Source: an uncultured Gemmatimonadota bacterium (GTDB taxonomy: Bacteria; Latescibacterota; UBA2968; UBA8231). From it: a DNA stretch of 64,000 bases. Below the pieces are notes generated by a model. The model was not told where the DNA came from. It saw only the letters and a program-made list of their open reading frames with translations, and ran no database searches. Within the stretch, counting starts at the first letter, position 1, and the number at the start of each line of letters is the position of its first letter. The translations under genes were made by a program, and so were the position numbers. This document shows positions 51,400 to 59,338 of this stretch, piece after piece. The DNA lies in contig CAITNQ010000180.1 in the NCBI GenBank assembly GCA_903893785.1, forward strand, positions 1-64,000, written 5' to 3'.

Positions 51400-52407
51400 T
51401 CAGTTGCCTTTCGTCTTGATTTCACCCCAACGGGCGGGCGCCACGCCGGTCGATTGAGCCTGCTGCAGTTGCCAGCTCAGTCCCGGCTGGTCGACCCGAA
51501 ACGATTCGATCTGGCGGGTGTCGGCCAGGGTCACGTAGCAGGTGCGGCCATCGGGTCCGCCAAAGGTCAGATTGCTCGGATTGGTCCCGTGCAGGGCCAC
51601 TTGCTGCACCACCGCACCGGCCGGCGACACCTTCAGCACCACGCCCTTGCCGTAACGGGTGACATAGAGATTGCCGTCCACATCGCAGCGCATACCGTCC
51701 ATGCCGCCATCGGCAAAAGTGATCAGCAGGCGTTTGTTGCTGATCGCGCCCGCCGGCGACAGGTCGTAGGCCCAGATCTGCCGCTGCGCCGACTCACCGA
51801 CGTAGAGTACCGCATTGCCGGGCCCCACCTCGATGCCATTGGTGGTGCCCATGCCGCCTTCTAGCAGCGTGACCGTGTTGTCCGGATCAATGCGCCACAG
51901 CTGGCCGGTGTTCTTGCCCCAGTTGGGGTCTGAGGCATAGACCCGATCATCGCTGCCAATGGCGATGTCGTTGGGCTGACTCATGCGGGCCTCGTGGGCG
52001 CGCACGGTCACCTGGCGGGTCGCCATGTCCACCTGCAATAGGTTGTGGCCACTGTAGTCCGCCACCAGCATCTGCCCCTTGCTGTCGAAACGGATGCCAT
52101 TGCCGGTGCTGCCCGATGGCAGCTGGACGAACAGGCTGCATTGGCCCGCCGGAGTGACCTGACCAATGGTGCCTTCGCGGCCGAAGTTGACCGCGTACAC
52201 CATGCCCCGGGCATCGCACGCCGGCCCCTCGATGCCCCCCGTGAAGAGCCCGGCCGCGGTGAACGGCGAACTGACGAAGAGGCTTTCACTGGCGGCCGCG
52301 GCGCCTTGGGGCTCGGCCCCGCTGCCAGTGAACCCAACCAGGGCCATGAGGAGCAGCCCACCTGCCACCCGCCGCATGTGCCTTGCACCCGACTTCCAGA
52401 CCAACAT
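51400..52407 (-). CDS. Secreted SMP-30/gluconolactonase-like protein
   Basis: A 335-residue six-bladed propeller protein. A signal peptide is present (RRVAGGLLLMALVGFTGSGA, about 12-31). GGIEGPACDARGMVYAVNF carries the metal-binding Glu, MSQPNDIAIGSDDRVYASD the Asn-Asp pair, and MDGMRCDVDGNLYVTRYG the late Asp. These match the SMP-30/LRE family whose members hydrolyse aldonolactones with a divalent metal. It could open a sugar lactone in the periplasm. GGAGGG lies 5 bases upstream of the ATG. Confidence 0.85.
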   Translation of the reverse strand: MLVWKSGARHMRRVAGGLLLMALVGFTGSGAEPQGAAAASESLFVSSPFTAAGLFTGGIEGPACDARGMVYAVNFGREGTIGQVTPAGQCSLFVQLPSGSTGNGIRFDSKGQMLVADYSGHNLLQVDMATRQVTVRAHEARMSQPNDIAIGSDDRVYASDPNWGKNTGQLWRIDPDNTVTLLEGGMGTTNGIEVGPGNAVLYVGESAQRQIWAYDLSPAGAISNKRLLITFADGGMDGMRCDVDGNLYVTRYGKGVVLKVSPAGAVVQQVALHGTNPSNLTFGGPDGRTCYVTLADTRQIESFRVDQPGLSWQLQQAQSTGVAPARWGEIKTKGN

Positions 52408-52442
52408 GCTTCCCTCCTGATGGGGCCGAATCGGCGTTCGGT

Positions 52443-54035
52443 CTACAGGCCGAACAGCCGGCGCGCGTTCTGGCCGAAGATGCGCGCTTTGTCTTCGTCC
52501 GGTATGTGGGCCGCGGCCACGTGACCCATTTGGCTGGTGCAGCCGATGAACGGCAGGTCGGTGCCGAACAGCACCCGATCCGCTCCCACGCCCGCCACCA
52601 TCTCCTCGACCATGCCGTAGTGCATCAACGATTTGGTCAAGTCCAAGAAGATGTTGGGCGCGTTGCGAGCCGCTTGGATGGCCTCGCGGATACCCGAGGG
52701 CGTGGCGCCGGAATGCCCGAGGATGACCCGGGCCCGCGGGAACTCGTGGGCAATGGCCTCGAACAGCGACGGGCGGCACCGGGCGTCGCCGTCCCAGGTA
52801 TGGATGAGCACCGGCAGTTCACGTTCATGCGCCATGGCCCAGGCCGGCCGGTACCGGGGCCCGTTCGCCGGGTAATCGTGGGTCGTAGGATGGAGCTTGA
52901 TGCCGCGGAAACAGTCCTGGTTCAGGCAGCGGCTGAGCTCCGCCACCACCTCGCCCTCGGGGTAGTTGGGGCTGATGGTGCAGTAGGCGGCCAGACGGTC
53001 CGGGTACTGCTGCACCGCTTCCGCCGCCTGGTTGTTGCCCGCGACCATGTCCGGCCCGATGGCCAGGTGCGGGGCGATAACCGCCTGGGAAATGCCGCAG
53101 GCATCCATGGCGGCCACCATACCGGCGGCCCATGGATCGCCGGCGATGCGGAACGCCGGCCAGGCGCCCAGATGCGCGTGGGCGTCGACGACCGCCACGC
53201 CGGTCAAGGGTCGGCCGCGCCGCACCTGGGCCCAGAACCCCTCTTCCGGCAGCGTCGGCGTGGCCAGGGGAACCACGGCTCGCGGTGCGGTGCGCGACCA
53301 CAGCAGCGACTCCAGATTGAGCGCCCCGATCTCTGCCTGGGTACCCGGCGGCAGGGCCGCGTACAGTAGATGGGAGATCGCGGCGCCGGGGTCCCACAGG
53401 GGCAGTCCGGTGCCGAACAGGAGCCGTTCGGCGCCGAAGCGCGCGACGATGGACTCCAGCCCGCCGTGCAACGGGTAGAAGGCCGACTCCAGGTGCAGGC
53501 CCGCGTGTTCATCCAACAGGGGGTATACCATGCGGTCGATACGGTACCCCACCCGGAGGACCACCAGGTGCAGCCGCGGATGGGCGGCCAGGCACTCGTC
53601 GATCTCGCGCCAATCCGTCTGGTCCAAGTCGATCAGGACCGGCACGCCGGCTTCCTCCAGCGTCCCCAGCAGGCCTCCCACCCAGGTTTCGCCAAAGGTG
53701 TAGCCGTGGTCGCGCGGGAACAAGCGCACCGCGCGCGCCCCACCCGCCTCCAGGTACCGCAGCAAGGCCTCGCCGGCGGGGAAGTCACCTGCACCGGGCG
53801 GCAGCACGACGAAGCAGGGCAACAGGCGGGGTGCTGCGGCCACCACATCCTGCAGGCGTGCATTGCCCTGCAGCGGATCGTATTCGCGGGCGTGTGCGTG
53901 GTAGGCCAGGCCGCCGGCGATGCCGGCGTGATCGAGCGCGGCCAGCGTGGCGGCCACGTCGAGGTCATTCTCGGGCCGCGGCGTCGAGCGCCGCCCCACA
54001 GTCAGGTTGCAGTCCAGCAGCCGTGTCGGTGTCAT
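52443..54035 (-). CDS. Tandem-fused amidohydrolase-2 protein with degenerate N-terminal half
   Basis: A 530-residue protein made of two amidohydrolase_2 barrels. The C-terminal half (about 275-530) is complete: DAHAH (284-288), His382 (KLHPTTHDY), His412 (LIHTWDG), His441 (LGHSG) and Asp493 (FGTDLPF). The N-terminal half (about 1-260) follows the same layout but every metal residue is changed: LLDCNLTVG replaces DxHxHxG, VLIDLDQ replaces LIHTW, and FGTGLPL replaces FGTDLPF. It therefore looks like an ancient internal duplication whose first copy became non-catalytic. Single-domain relatives are lactonases or decarboxylases of about 280 residues. GGGGGA precedes the ATG at 54035. Confidence 0.82.
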   Translation of the reverse strand: MTPTRLLDCNLTVGRRSTPRPENDLDVAATLAALDHAGIAGGLAYHAHAREYDPLQGNARLQDVVAAAPRLLPCFVVLPPGAGDFPAGEALLRYLEAGGARAVRLFPRDHGYTFGETWVGGLLGTLEEAGVPVLIDLDQTDWREIDECLAAHPRLHLVVLRVGYRIDRMVYPLLDEHAGLHLESAFYPLHGGLESIVARFGAERLLFGTGLPLWDPGAAISHLLYAALPPGTQAEIGALNLESLLWSRTAPRAVVPLATPTLPEEGFWAQVRRGRPLTGVAVVDAHAHLGAWPAFRIAGDPWAAGMVAAMDACGISQAVIAPHLAIGPDMVAGNNQAAEAVQQYPDRLAAYCTISPNYPEGEVVAELSRCLNQDCFRGIKLHPTTHDYPANGPRYRPAWAMAHERELPVLIHTWDGDARCRPSLFEAIAHEFPRARVILGHSGATPSGIREAIQAARNAPNIFLDLTKSLMHYGMVEEMVAGVGADRVLFGTDLPFIGCTSQMGHVAAAHIPDEDKARIFGQNARRLFGL

Positions 54036-54133
54036 GCGTCCCCCTGCATTGACCGGCAGCCGGCCCGGCCGACCTTCAGGGGCAGCCCCTGTCGCGCGCC
54101 GCACTGCCCCGAAAGAGTCGCTGGAGCGGGTGC

Positions 54134-56296
54134 CTAGGCCTGGTGTTCAGTGCGCTCGAGCAGGCTGCGCTGCAGCGCCGGTGAAAGGCGGGTGAAATAC
54201 TCCGAATACCCACCGATGCGCACCACCAGGTCGGCGTACTGCTCGGGGTGCGCCAGGGCCTGCCGGAGAACCTCCTGATCGACCACGTTGACTTGCAGCT
54301 GCATGCCCCCAAGGTCGAAATACGTGCGGATGAGCTGCTTCAGACGCCCCCGGGCTGCCGGGGTGGCGAAGGCCTCGCGACCAAAGCGGATGTTGACCAC
54401 CAGGGTGCCCGGGGCCAGGTCTTGCTGGATGCGGGTGACCGAGCGAAGCATGGCGGTGGGCCCCGACCGATCGCGGCCCTGCACCGGGCCAGCCGAATCA
54501 GCAATGGGCGCCCCCGCGGCCCGGCCGTCCGGGGTGGCCATGACGCCCGAGCCCGCGTCGGCGTAGGTGACGAACATCAGGCAGGCCGGCAGGAAGCGGC
54601 CGCCACGCCACGGGGCATAGCGCCGGAGCTCAGTAAACACGCCCGCAGCCACGGCCGCAGCCAGGTCGTCGGCGCGCGGGTCGTCGTTACCAAACCGCGG
54701 GCAGCTGGCCAACCGCCGGCGCAGCGGTTCGGCGTCGGCAAAGTCAGCCTGCAGGGCGGCCAGCAACTGCGCCCCGGTGACCTCGGCGCGTTCGTACACC
54801 AGCGTGCGCACCGCGGCCAGCGAGTCCGCCACATTGGCCAGACCGCCGACGTTGATGACACTCCAGTTGTAGCGCGCCCCGCCCGCATTGTACTCCGTGC
54901 CGCTGTCGAGGCAGTCGTCGATCCACAACGACCGCAGCGGCTGGGGCTGGCAACGGGCCTTGCTCTCTTGGTCGGCACACACGCCCGCGGCCAGGCGGGC
55001 CACGGCCGTGCGGATCTCGTCCTGGTAGGCGGCCATGAGGGCAGCGAAATCCGGCGCCGTGGCCAGCTGCGCCGTGAGGACGCGGGACAGGTGGTACGGC
55101 AGGTTGAGCCCCGCGTCGAGCGACCCGACATTGGACCTGCCGTGCACCATGGTTTCGGTGCAGCCGCCGAAGGCGAAGTGGGCGATGTCGTCAGGGCGCA
55201 GGTTGAGGTGGGCCTGACGCAGGGCCGCCAGGTAGGCCTCGTCGTTGTAAAGCGCCGGCAGCCCGCACCCGCTGGCAATCGTATCCAGGGCCAGGTCCCA
55301 GGTTTCCTCGGCGCTGTCGCGACGCAATCGCAGGGCCAGATTGGGGCGGCGCAGACCCCGGGCGGCTCGCAGGCAGACGCGGGTCAAGACGTTGTCGGCC
55401 GGCTCGCCGGCCGCCGTTGACCCACCCAGGGCCACATTCCAGCCCGAGTTGGCGTCCACGTTCTGCCACAGCAGGCGCACCAGCGCCACGGCTTCATCCA
55501 GGTCGATGCGCCCGGCGGCCAGGTCGGCTTCGAGGTACTCGTTCAGGTCCTGGTCGACACGGCCGAGGCTGTCGCAGCCGTCGAGGTAGAAGATCAGGTT
55601 GGTCGCGACCACGGCTTCGTAGAACGAACGGGCCGGGGCCATGGGCACCTGGTCGAGCGCCGCTAGCAGACGCTGGCGCAGGCCTTCCGCAGCGCCGGTC
55701 GCGGACGCCGCGCGCAGTTGCTCGCAACTGCGGCGATGCCAGGTGGCAATGCCGGCGAGCACATCCTGCAGGGCCTGGCAGAAGCGCACCCGGGGCTCGT
55801 CGCCGCGCCGCAACGCCGTGGCCAGGTGGCCGGCCAGTCGCTCCTCGTACCCCGACAGGCCCTCACGGCAGACACGGCCGATGTGGGGAATGCTGTGGGT
55901 GAAACCGGCGCCACCCAGGCGAAACTCCGGTGGAATGGCTGTGCCGACCATGGGGTAGTCGGTCAGGAACCGGGTGGCGGCCGTTAGCGTGGCGGCCGCT
56001 TCCGGATGCGCCTGGGCCAGGCGATCCAGGGCGCCGCGGTCCCACACCAACGAATGGGAGTAGTGGAACGAAACGGCGGCCCCCTGCTGCCAGACGCTGT
56101 GCGGGCCGGCCGGGTACAGCGGGGCGCCGTCCCAGGGCGCCAGGTCGGCCCCCTCCAGGTGCCGCCGCGCGCCGCGGGCCATGCGGTTTAGCGCCGGGGC
56201 TTCCGGCGCCTCGAAGAACCCACTGGCGAAGGCTTCGCCCAGGACCGCCAGGACCGCCGGGTCGACCGCCGCGGCCGTTGCAGTGTGAACCGTCAT
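54134..56296 (-). CDS. Glycyl radical enzyme of eliminase type (PFL-like family), 2
   Basis: A 720-residue glycyl radical enzyme. Cys379 and Glu381 form GGCTE, and the radical glycine is Gly696 in VVRIGGYSEY. It differs strongly from the first glycyl radical enzyme: it is 58 residues shorter, has a different N-terminus, and has GGCTE instead of GCIE. It is probably a separate clade with its own substrate. The Cys-x-Glu pair again suggests an elimination reaction. No activating enzyme is nearby. Within the operon it follows the SDR gene by 35 bases and precedes the fused amidohydrolase by 98 bases. The product of an elimination might feed the SMP-30-like or amidohydrolase enzyme; this is inference. 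Confidence 0.88.
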   Translation of the reverse strand: MTVHTATAAAVDPAVLAVLGEAFASGFFEAPEAPALNRMARGARRHLEGADLAPWDGAPLYPAGPHSVWQQGAAVSFHYSHSLVWDRGALDRLAQAHPEAAATLTAATRFLTDYPMVGTAIPPEFRLGGAGFTHSIPHIGRVCREGLSGYEERLAGHLATALRRGDEPRVRFCQALQDVLAGIATWHRRSCEQLRAASATGAAEGLRQRLLAALDQVPMAPARSFYEAVVATNLIFYLDGCDSLGRVDQDLNEYLEADLAAGRIDLDEAVALVRLLWQNVDANSGWNVALGGSTAAGEPADNVLTRVCLRAARGLRRPNLALRLRRDSAEETWDLALDTIASGCGLPALYNDEAYLAALRQAHLNLRPDDIAHFAFGGCTETMVHGRSNVGSLDAGLNLPYHLSRVLTAQLATAPDFAALMAAYQDEIRTAVARLAAGVCADQESKARCQPQPLRSLWIDDCLDSGTEYNAGGARYNWSVINVGGLANVADSLAAVRTLVYERAEVTGAQLLAALQADFADAEPLRRRLASCPRFGNDDPRADDLAAAVAAGVFTELRRYAPWRGGRFLPACLMFVTYADAGSGVMATPDGRAAGAPIADSAGPVQGRDRSGPTAMLRSVTRIQQDLAPGTLVVNIRFGREAFATPAARGRLKQLIRTYFDLGGMQLQVNVVDQEVLRQALAHPEQYADLVVRIGGYSEYFTRLSPALQRSLLERTEHQA

Positions 56297-56331
56297 ACCC
56301 GCCTCCGGCGGCGTCAGCCGCGGGTTCCGCG

Positions 56332-57171
56332 TCAGGAGTCCTGCTGCTTGACGGCACCCAGGATGAGGGCTTCAGCGCGGCGTGGCCACAGCAGGTTGAG
56401 CACCAGGAGCGCTTTCAGTTTCCACGGAATGACCAACTCGCGCCGCCGCGCCGCCATGGCTTGGACGATCAGCTGGCAGGCCAGTTCCATGGGCACTGAC
56501 TCACGGCTGTGGCGGCGCGATGAGGCGCCCAGTTCGCGCCCGTCGCTGCCGAAGGCGCGCTGCCGCAATTCGGTGCCGCGCAGCCAGTGGGGCAACACGG
56601 TCAACACGCCCACGCCGGTGCCCTGCAGTTCCAGGCGCAGAGCCTCGCAGAACCCCTGCAGGGCGTGCTTGGAGGCCACATATCCCGTGTGCATCGGCAC
56701 GGCGATCTTGCCTTGGATCGACGTAATCGCCGTGATCATGCCGCCGCTCTGGCGCAGATGGGGCAGCGCGTGATACACGCAGTACAGCGCCCCCAGGTAG
56801 TTGACCTCGACCAGACGCCGAAACACGGCCAGATCCTGCACCTCGGCAAACCGCGCCCACATGCTGATGCCGGCGTTGGCCACCAGATGGTCCAGCTGAC
56901 CGAACCGCGCCACGGTGTCCGCCACCAGGCGCTGGCAGTCTTCGGGCCGGGTCACATCGCCGACCACGGACAGGGCCTGGCCGCCTGCCTGTTCACATTG
57001 AGTGGCCACCTGCTGCTGGCGCTCGGCTTCGGGCGAGAACAGCACGACGTTCGCCCTGGCCGCGGCCAGGGTAACGGCCAGGGCTGCCCCCAGACCCGAA
57101 GAGGCGCCGGTGACGATGGCGGTCCGGCCGTGGAACCCAGTCGGTGATTTCCAGTCAGAGGACGGCGACAC
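56332..57171 (-). CDS. Short-chain dehydrogenase/reductase, DHRS7-like
   Basis: A 279-residue SDR. TGASSGLG (21-28) binds the nucleotide, NAGIS is at 99-103, and the triad is Ser151, Tyr164 and Lys168 (YVASK). A hydrophobic C-terminal segment (LKALLVLNLLWPRRAEALIL) suggests membrane association, as in lipid-acting SDRs. It starts 2 bases after the stop of the alkyl-DHAP-synthase-like gene, using a GTG. The product of that enzyme in ether lipid synthesis is a ketone that needs NADPH reduction, so this SDR may be the matching reductase. That link is inference. Confidence 0.85.
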   Translation of the reverse strand: MSPSSDWKSPTGFHGRTAIVTGASSGLGAALAVTLAAARANVVLFSPEAERQQQVATQCEQAGGQALSVVGDVTRPEDCQRLVADTVARFGQLDHLVANAGISMWARFAEVQDLAVFRRLVEVNYLGALYCVYHALPHLRQSGGMITAITSIQGKIAVPMHTGYVASKHALQGFCEALRLELQGTGVGVLTVLPHWLRGTELRQRAFGSDGRELGASSRRHSRESVPMELACQLIVQAMAARRRELVIPWKLKALLVLNLLWPRRAEALILGAVKQQDS

Positions 57172-57173
57172 GG

Positions 57174-59039
57174 TCAGTTCAACTCAGCGTAGATGCCGTT
57201 ACCGGCGGCGAAGACATTGTCCGGATCCAGCGCCTGTTTCACCTGCCGGAACACGGCAATGCTGGCCTCGGACTGGACCTGCGGCAGGAAGCGCTGGCGC
57301 ACCTTGCCGACGCCGTGGTGATGCGACAGCGAACCGCCCTGGTCGAGAATAACCTGGCGGAGCCGCCGCTCGATGGCGTGATAGGTCTCCACGGGCGTGG
57401 CCAGGCCCTTGCCCGAGAAACCCATGGTGAAATAGATGCAGACGCCGGTCTGATAAGTCTGGGTGACGCGGTAGGACAGATAGGGCCGTCCCTGGACCCC
57501 CGCCGCCCGGCACTGCGTCTCCAACTCTTCCTGCACAGCCAGGCCGATGGTTTCGATCCGGTCCCAAGGGGCCGAAGTCTCAAACGTCTCGCCCAGCACG
57601 CCCAGCTGGTTGAAAAAGTCGCGGATATAGGCGATGCCGAAGGTCAAGGTGTACCCGCGTCGCCCATTGGTGGCCCCGCCGCTGACGCCTTGATGGCGAC
57701 GGGCCACCCGCATGATCACAGCGCGCTGGTGTTCCACCTCGCTGCGCGCCCCTTCCATGACCACTGTGCAGGCGACCATCTGGTCGGCTTTGAACCCCAG
57801 CACGCGCAACAGGAACAGCTTCTGCAGGCGGTCAATGACCTTCTTGGGGCCGGCGGGAGCGGCCTTTAGGGCCTGGCCGAAACGGAATTCGAAGTTGCCG
57901 ATCAGGCGAATGCTGGCGGGCATGACGCCTTCGCGCTGGCGCAGTTCCTTGAGGAACGCCACTCCCAGGTCAAAACGCGGAAAGACCAGCGAGGCGTATT
58001 GCCGGCAGGCCGGCTGCGGGTGGAGCTTGACCACCGCCTTGGTGATGATCCCCAGATTGCCCTCGCTGCCGAACAGCAGCGTCCGCGGCGGCAGGCCGAC
58101 CGAATTGCGCGGCGTGGCCCGGTGGGTCTCGACATCGCCGCGTGGCGTAACCAGGGTGGCTTCCAGGACGATGTCCTCAATATTGCCGTAGCGGTTTTTC
58201 TTCATGCCGCTGGCATTGGTGGAGATCCACCCTCCCAGCGTCGACAGTTCGGAGCTGTCCGGGTCGTGGCCCATGGTGTACCCGCGCGCCTGCAGCTCGC
58301 GCTCGAGCTGCTTGCCGGTGATCCCGGCTTCGATACAGGCCTGCAGGTTGGCCTCGTCGATCCAGACAATGCGACTGAGCCGCTGCAGGTCCACCGAGGC
58401 CATGGGCCGCGCCTCACCCGGCGGCAGCGTCAGCGCGCCACTGACGTTGGTACCGCCGCCGTAGGGAATCAGGCAGACCCCGTGGGCCTGGGCCAGACGA
58501 ACAATGGCGCGCACCTGTTCCTCTTCTTGCGGATAGAGCACCAGGTCCACCGCGTGTTCCAGGGGCGCGGCGTAGAGCAGACGGTAGATTTCGTCGACAC
58601 TGAGCTGGCCGTGGCTGTGCAGTCGGCGATCGTCGTCGTCCAGGACGATCTGGTCGCCGGCCAGTATTTGGCGCAGCGCGGCCATGAACGCCTCGCTGAC
58701 CCGCGGCGCCGGCAGTGGCGGCCGCGGGACCTCGGCCTGGGTGTCGGCGGGCGTCATGGGCAGCCCCAAAACCTCTTCGGCAAAGGGGATGAAGTAGGGC
58801 ATGTCGTACCCCGACAGGGGGTAGCGTTTGCCGCTAACGCGCACCAGGCGTGGGCCGACAAACTCGAAACGGGTGTCGGCATAGCCCCAGCGGTGGCGGA
58901 AGCGCTCGCCTTCGGACAGGTCGTAGGAGGGTTCCAGGGCCGCCCGGTCGGCCCGACGGCGGGCCGCGGCGACACCGGCGCGGACCAGCACAAAGGCCGC
59001 GACGAAAACCAGGACCCCCAGAACCACGGGTGACGCCAT
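57174..59039 (-). CDS. FAD-linked oxidase family protein, alkyl-DHAP synthase-like
   Basis: A 621-residue flavoprotein with an N-terminal membrane anchor (about 4-24) followed by a FAD_binding_4 domain (PYGGGTNVSGAL at 192-203) and an oxidase C-terminal domain. The segment LSHHHGVGKVR (571-581, His573-575) and SYRVTQTYQTG are hallmarks of alkyldihydroxyacetonephosphate synthase, the ether-bond forming enzyme; ordinary lactate or glycolate oxidases lack the His triplet. The protein could make ether lipids by swapping an acyl for an alkyl chain. A DHAP acyltransferase was not found in the window. The ATG at 59039 follows GGAG. It starts a six-gene operon. Confidence 0.82.
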   Translation of the reverse strand: MASPVVLGVLVFVAAFVLVRAGVAAARRRADRAALEPSYDLSEGERFRHRWGYADTRFEFVGPRLVRVSGKRYPLSGYDMPYFIPFAEEVLGLPMTPADTQAEVPRPPLPAPRVSEAFMAALRQILAGDQIVLDDDDRRLHSHGQLSVDEIYRLLYAAPLEHAVDLVLYPQEEEQVRAIVRLAQAHGVCLIPYGGGTNVSGALTLPPGEARPMASVDLQRLSRIVWIDEANLQACIEAGITGKQLERELQARGYTMGHDPDSSELSTLGGWISTNASGMKKNRYGNIEDIVLEATLVTPRGDVETHRATPRNSVGLPPRTLLFGSEGNLGIITKAVVKLHPQPACRQYASLVFPRFDLGVAFLKELRQREGVMPASIRLIGNFEFRFGQALKAAPAGPKKVIDRLQKLFLLRVLGFKADQMVACTVVMEGARSEVEHQRAVIMRVARRHQGVSGGATNGRRGYTLTFGIAYIRDFFNQLGVLGETFETSAPWDRIETIGLAVQEELETQCRAAGVQGRPYLSYRVTQTYQTGVCIYFTMGFSGKGLATPVETYHAIERRLRQVILDQGGSLSHHHGVGKVRQRFLPQVQSEASIAVFRQVKQALDPDNVFAAGNGIYAELN

Positions 59040-59182
59040 GGTATGCACTCCGCGTGTCAGTATCCCCATCGGTTGGCGGGAGCAGCCCTTCGGGCAGGCA
59101 CGCGGTGCCGGGTCCCGACCCCGGCCGGAGCCGGGCGTTCCCGGGCCGATGGGGGGCAAGGCCCGGGGGTGGACAGGCCTGA

Positions 59183-59211
59183 AAAATGCCATGGGCCCGA
59201 ACCCCTGGCAA
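59183..59211 (-). promoter_or_regulatory. Candidate promoter for the six-gene operon
   Basis: On the minus strand TTGCCA (59206-59211), 17 bases and CATTTT (59183-59188). The leader would be about 137 bases. Confidence 0.38.
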
Positions 59212-59231
59212 GGGGACCGCGGGTGAGCCGA

Positions 59232-59260
59232 TTGACACCTGGCCGGGCCCGAGGTTGTTT
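59232..59260 (+). promoter_or_regulatory. Candidate promoter for the DUF4838 gene
   Basis: A perfect TTGACA (59232-59237), 17 bases and a poor TTGTTT (59255-59260). The leader would be about 72 bases. It is back to back with the minus-strand candidate, 20 bases away. Confidence 0.38.
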
Positions 59261-59338
59261 GGGAGGATGGCGGCGGCGCGGTCGGCCAGACCGGTCTGTC
59301 CTCGCTCCGCCCGTGCCCCTTGATGCTGGGAGGTTCGT

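Noticed and set aside
42904..56296. Bacterial microcompartment locus around the glycyl radical enzymes
   Set aside because: No shell protein, aldehyde dehydrogenase or activase genes are seen near either enzyme.
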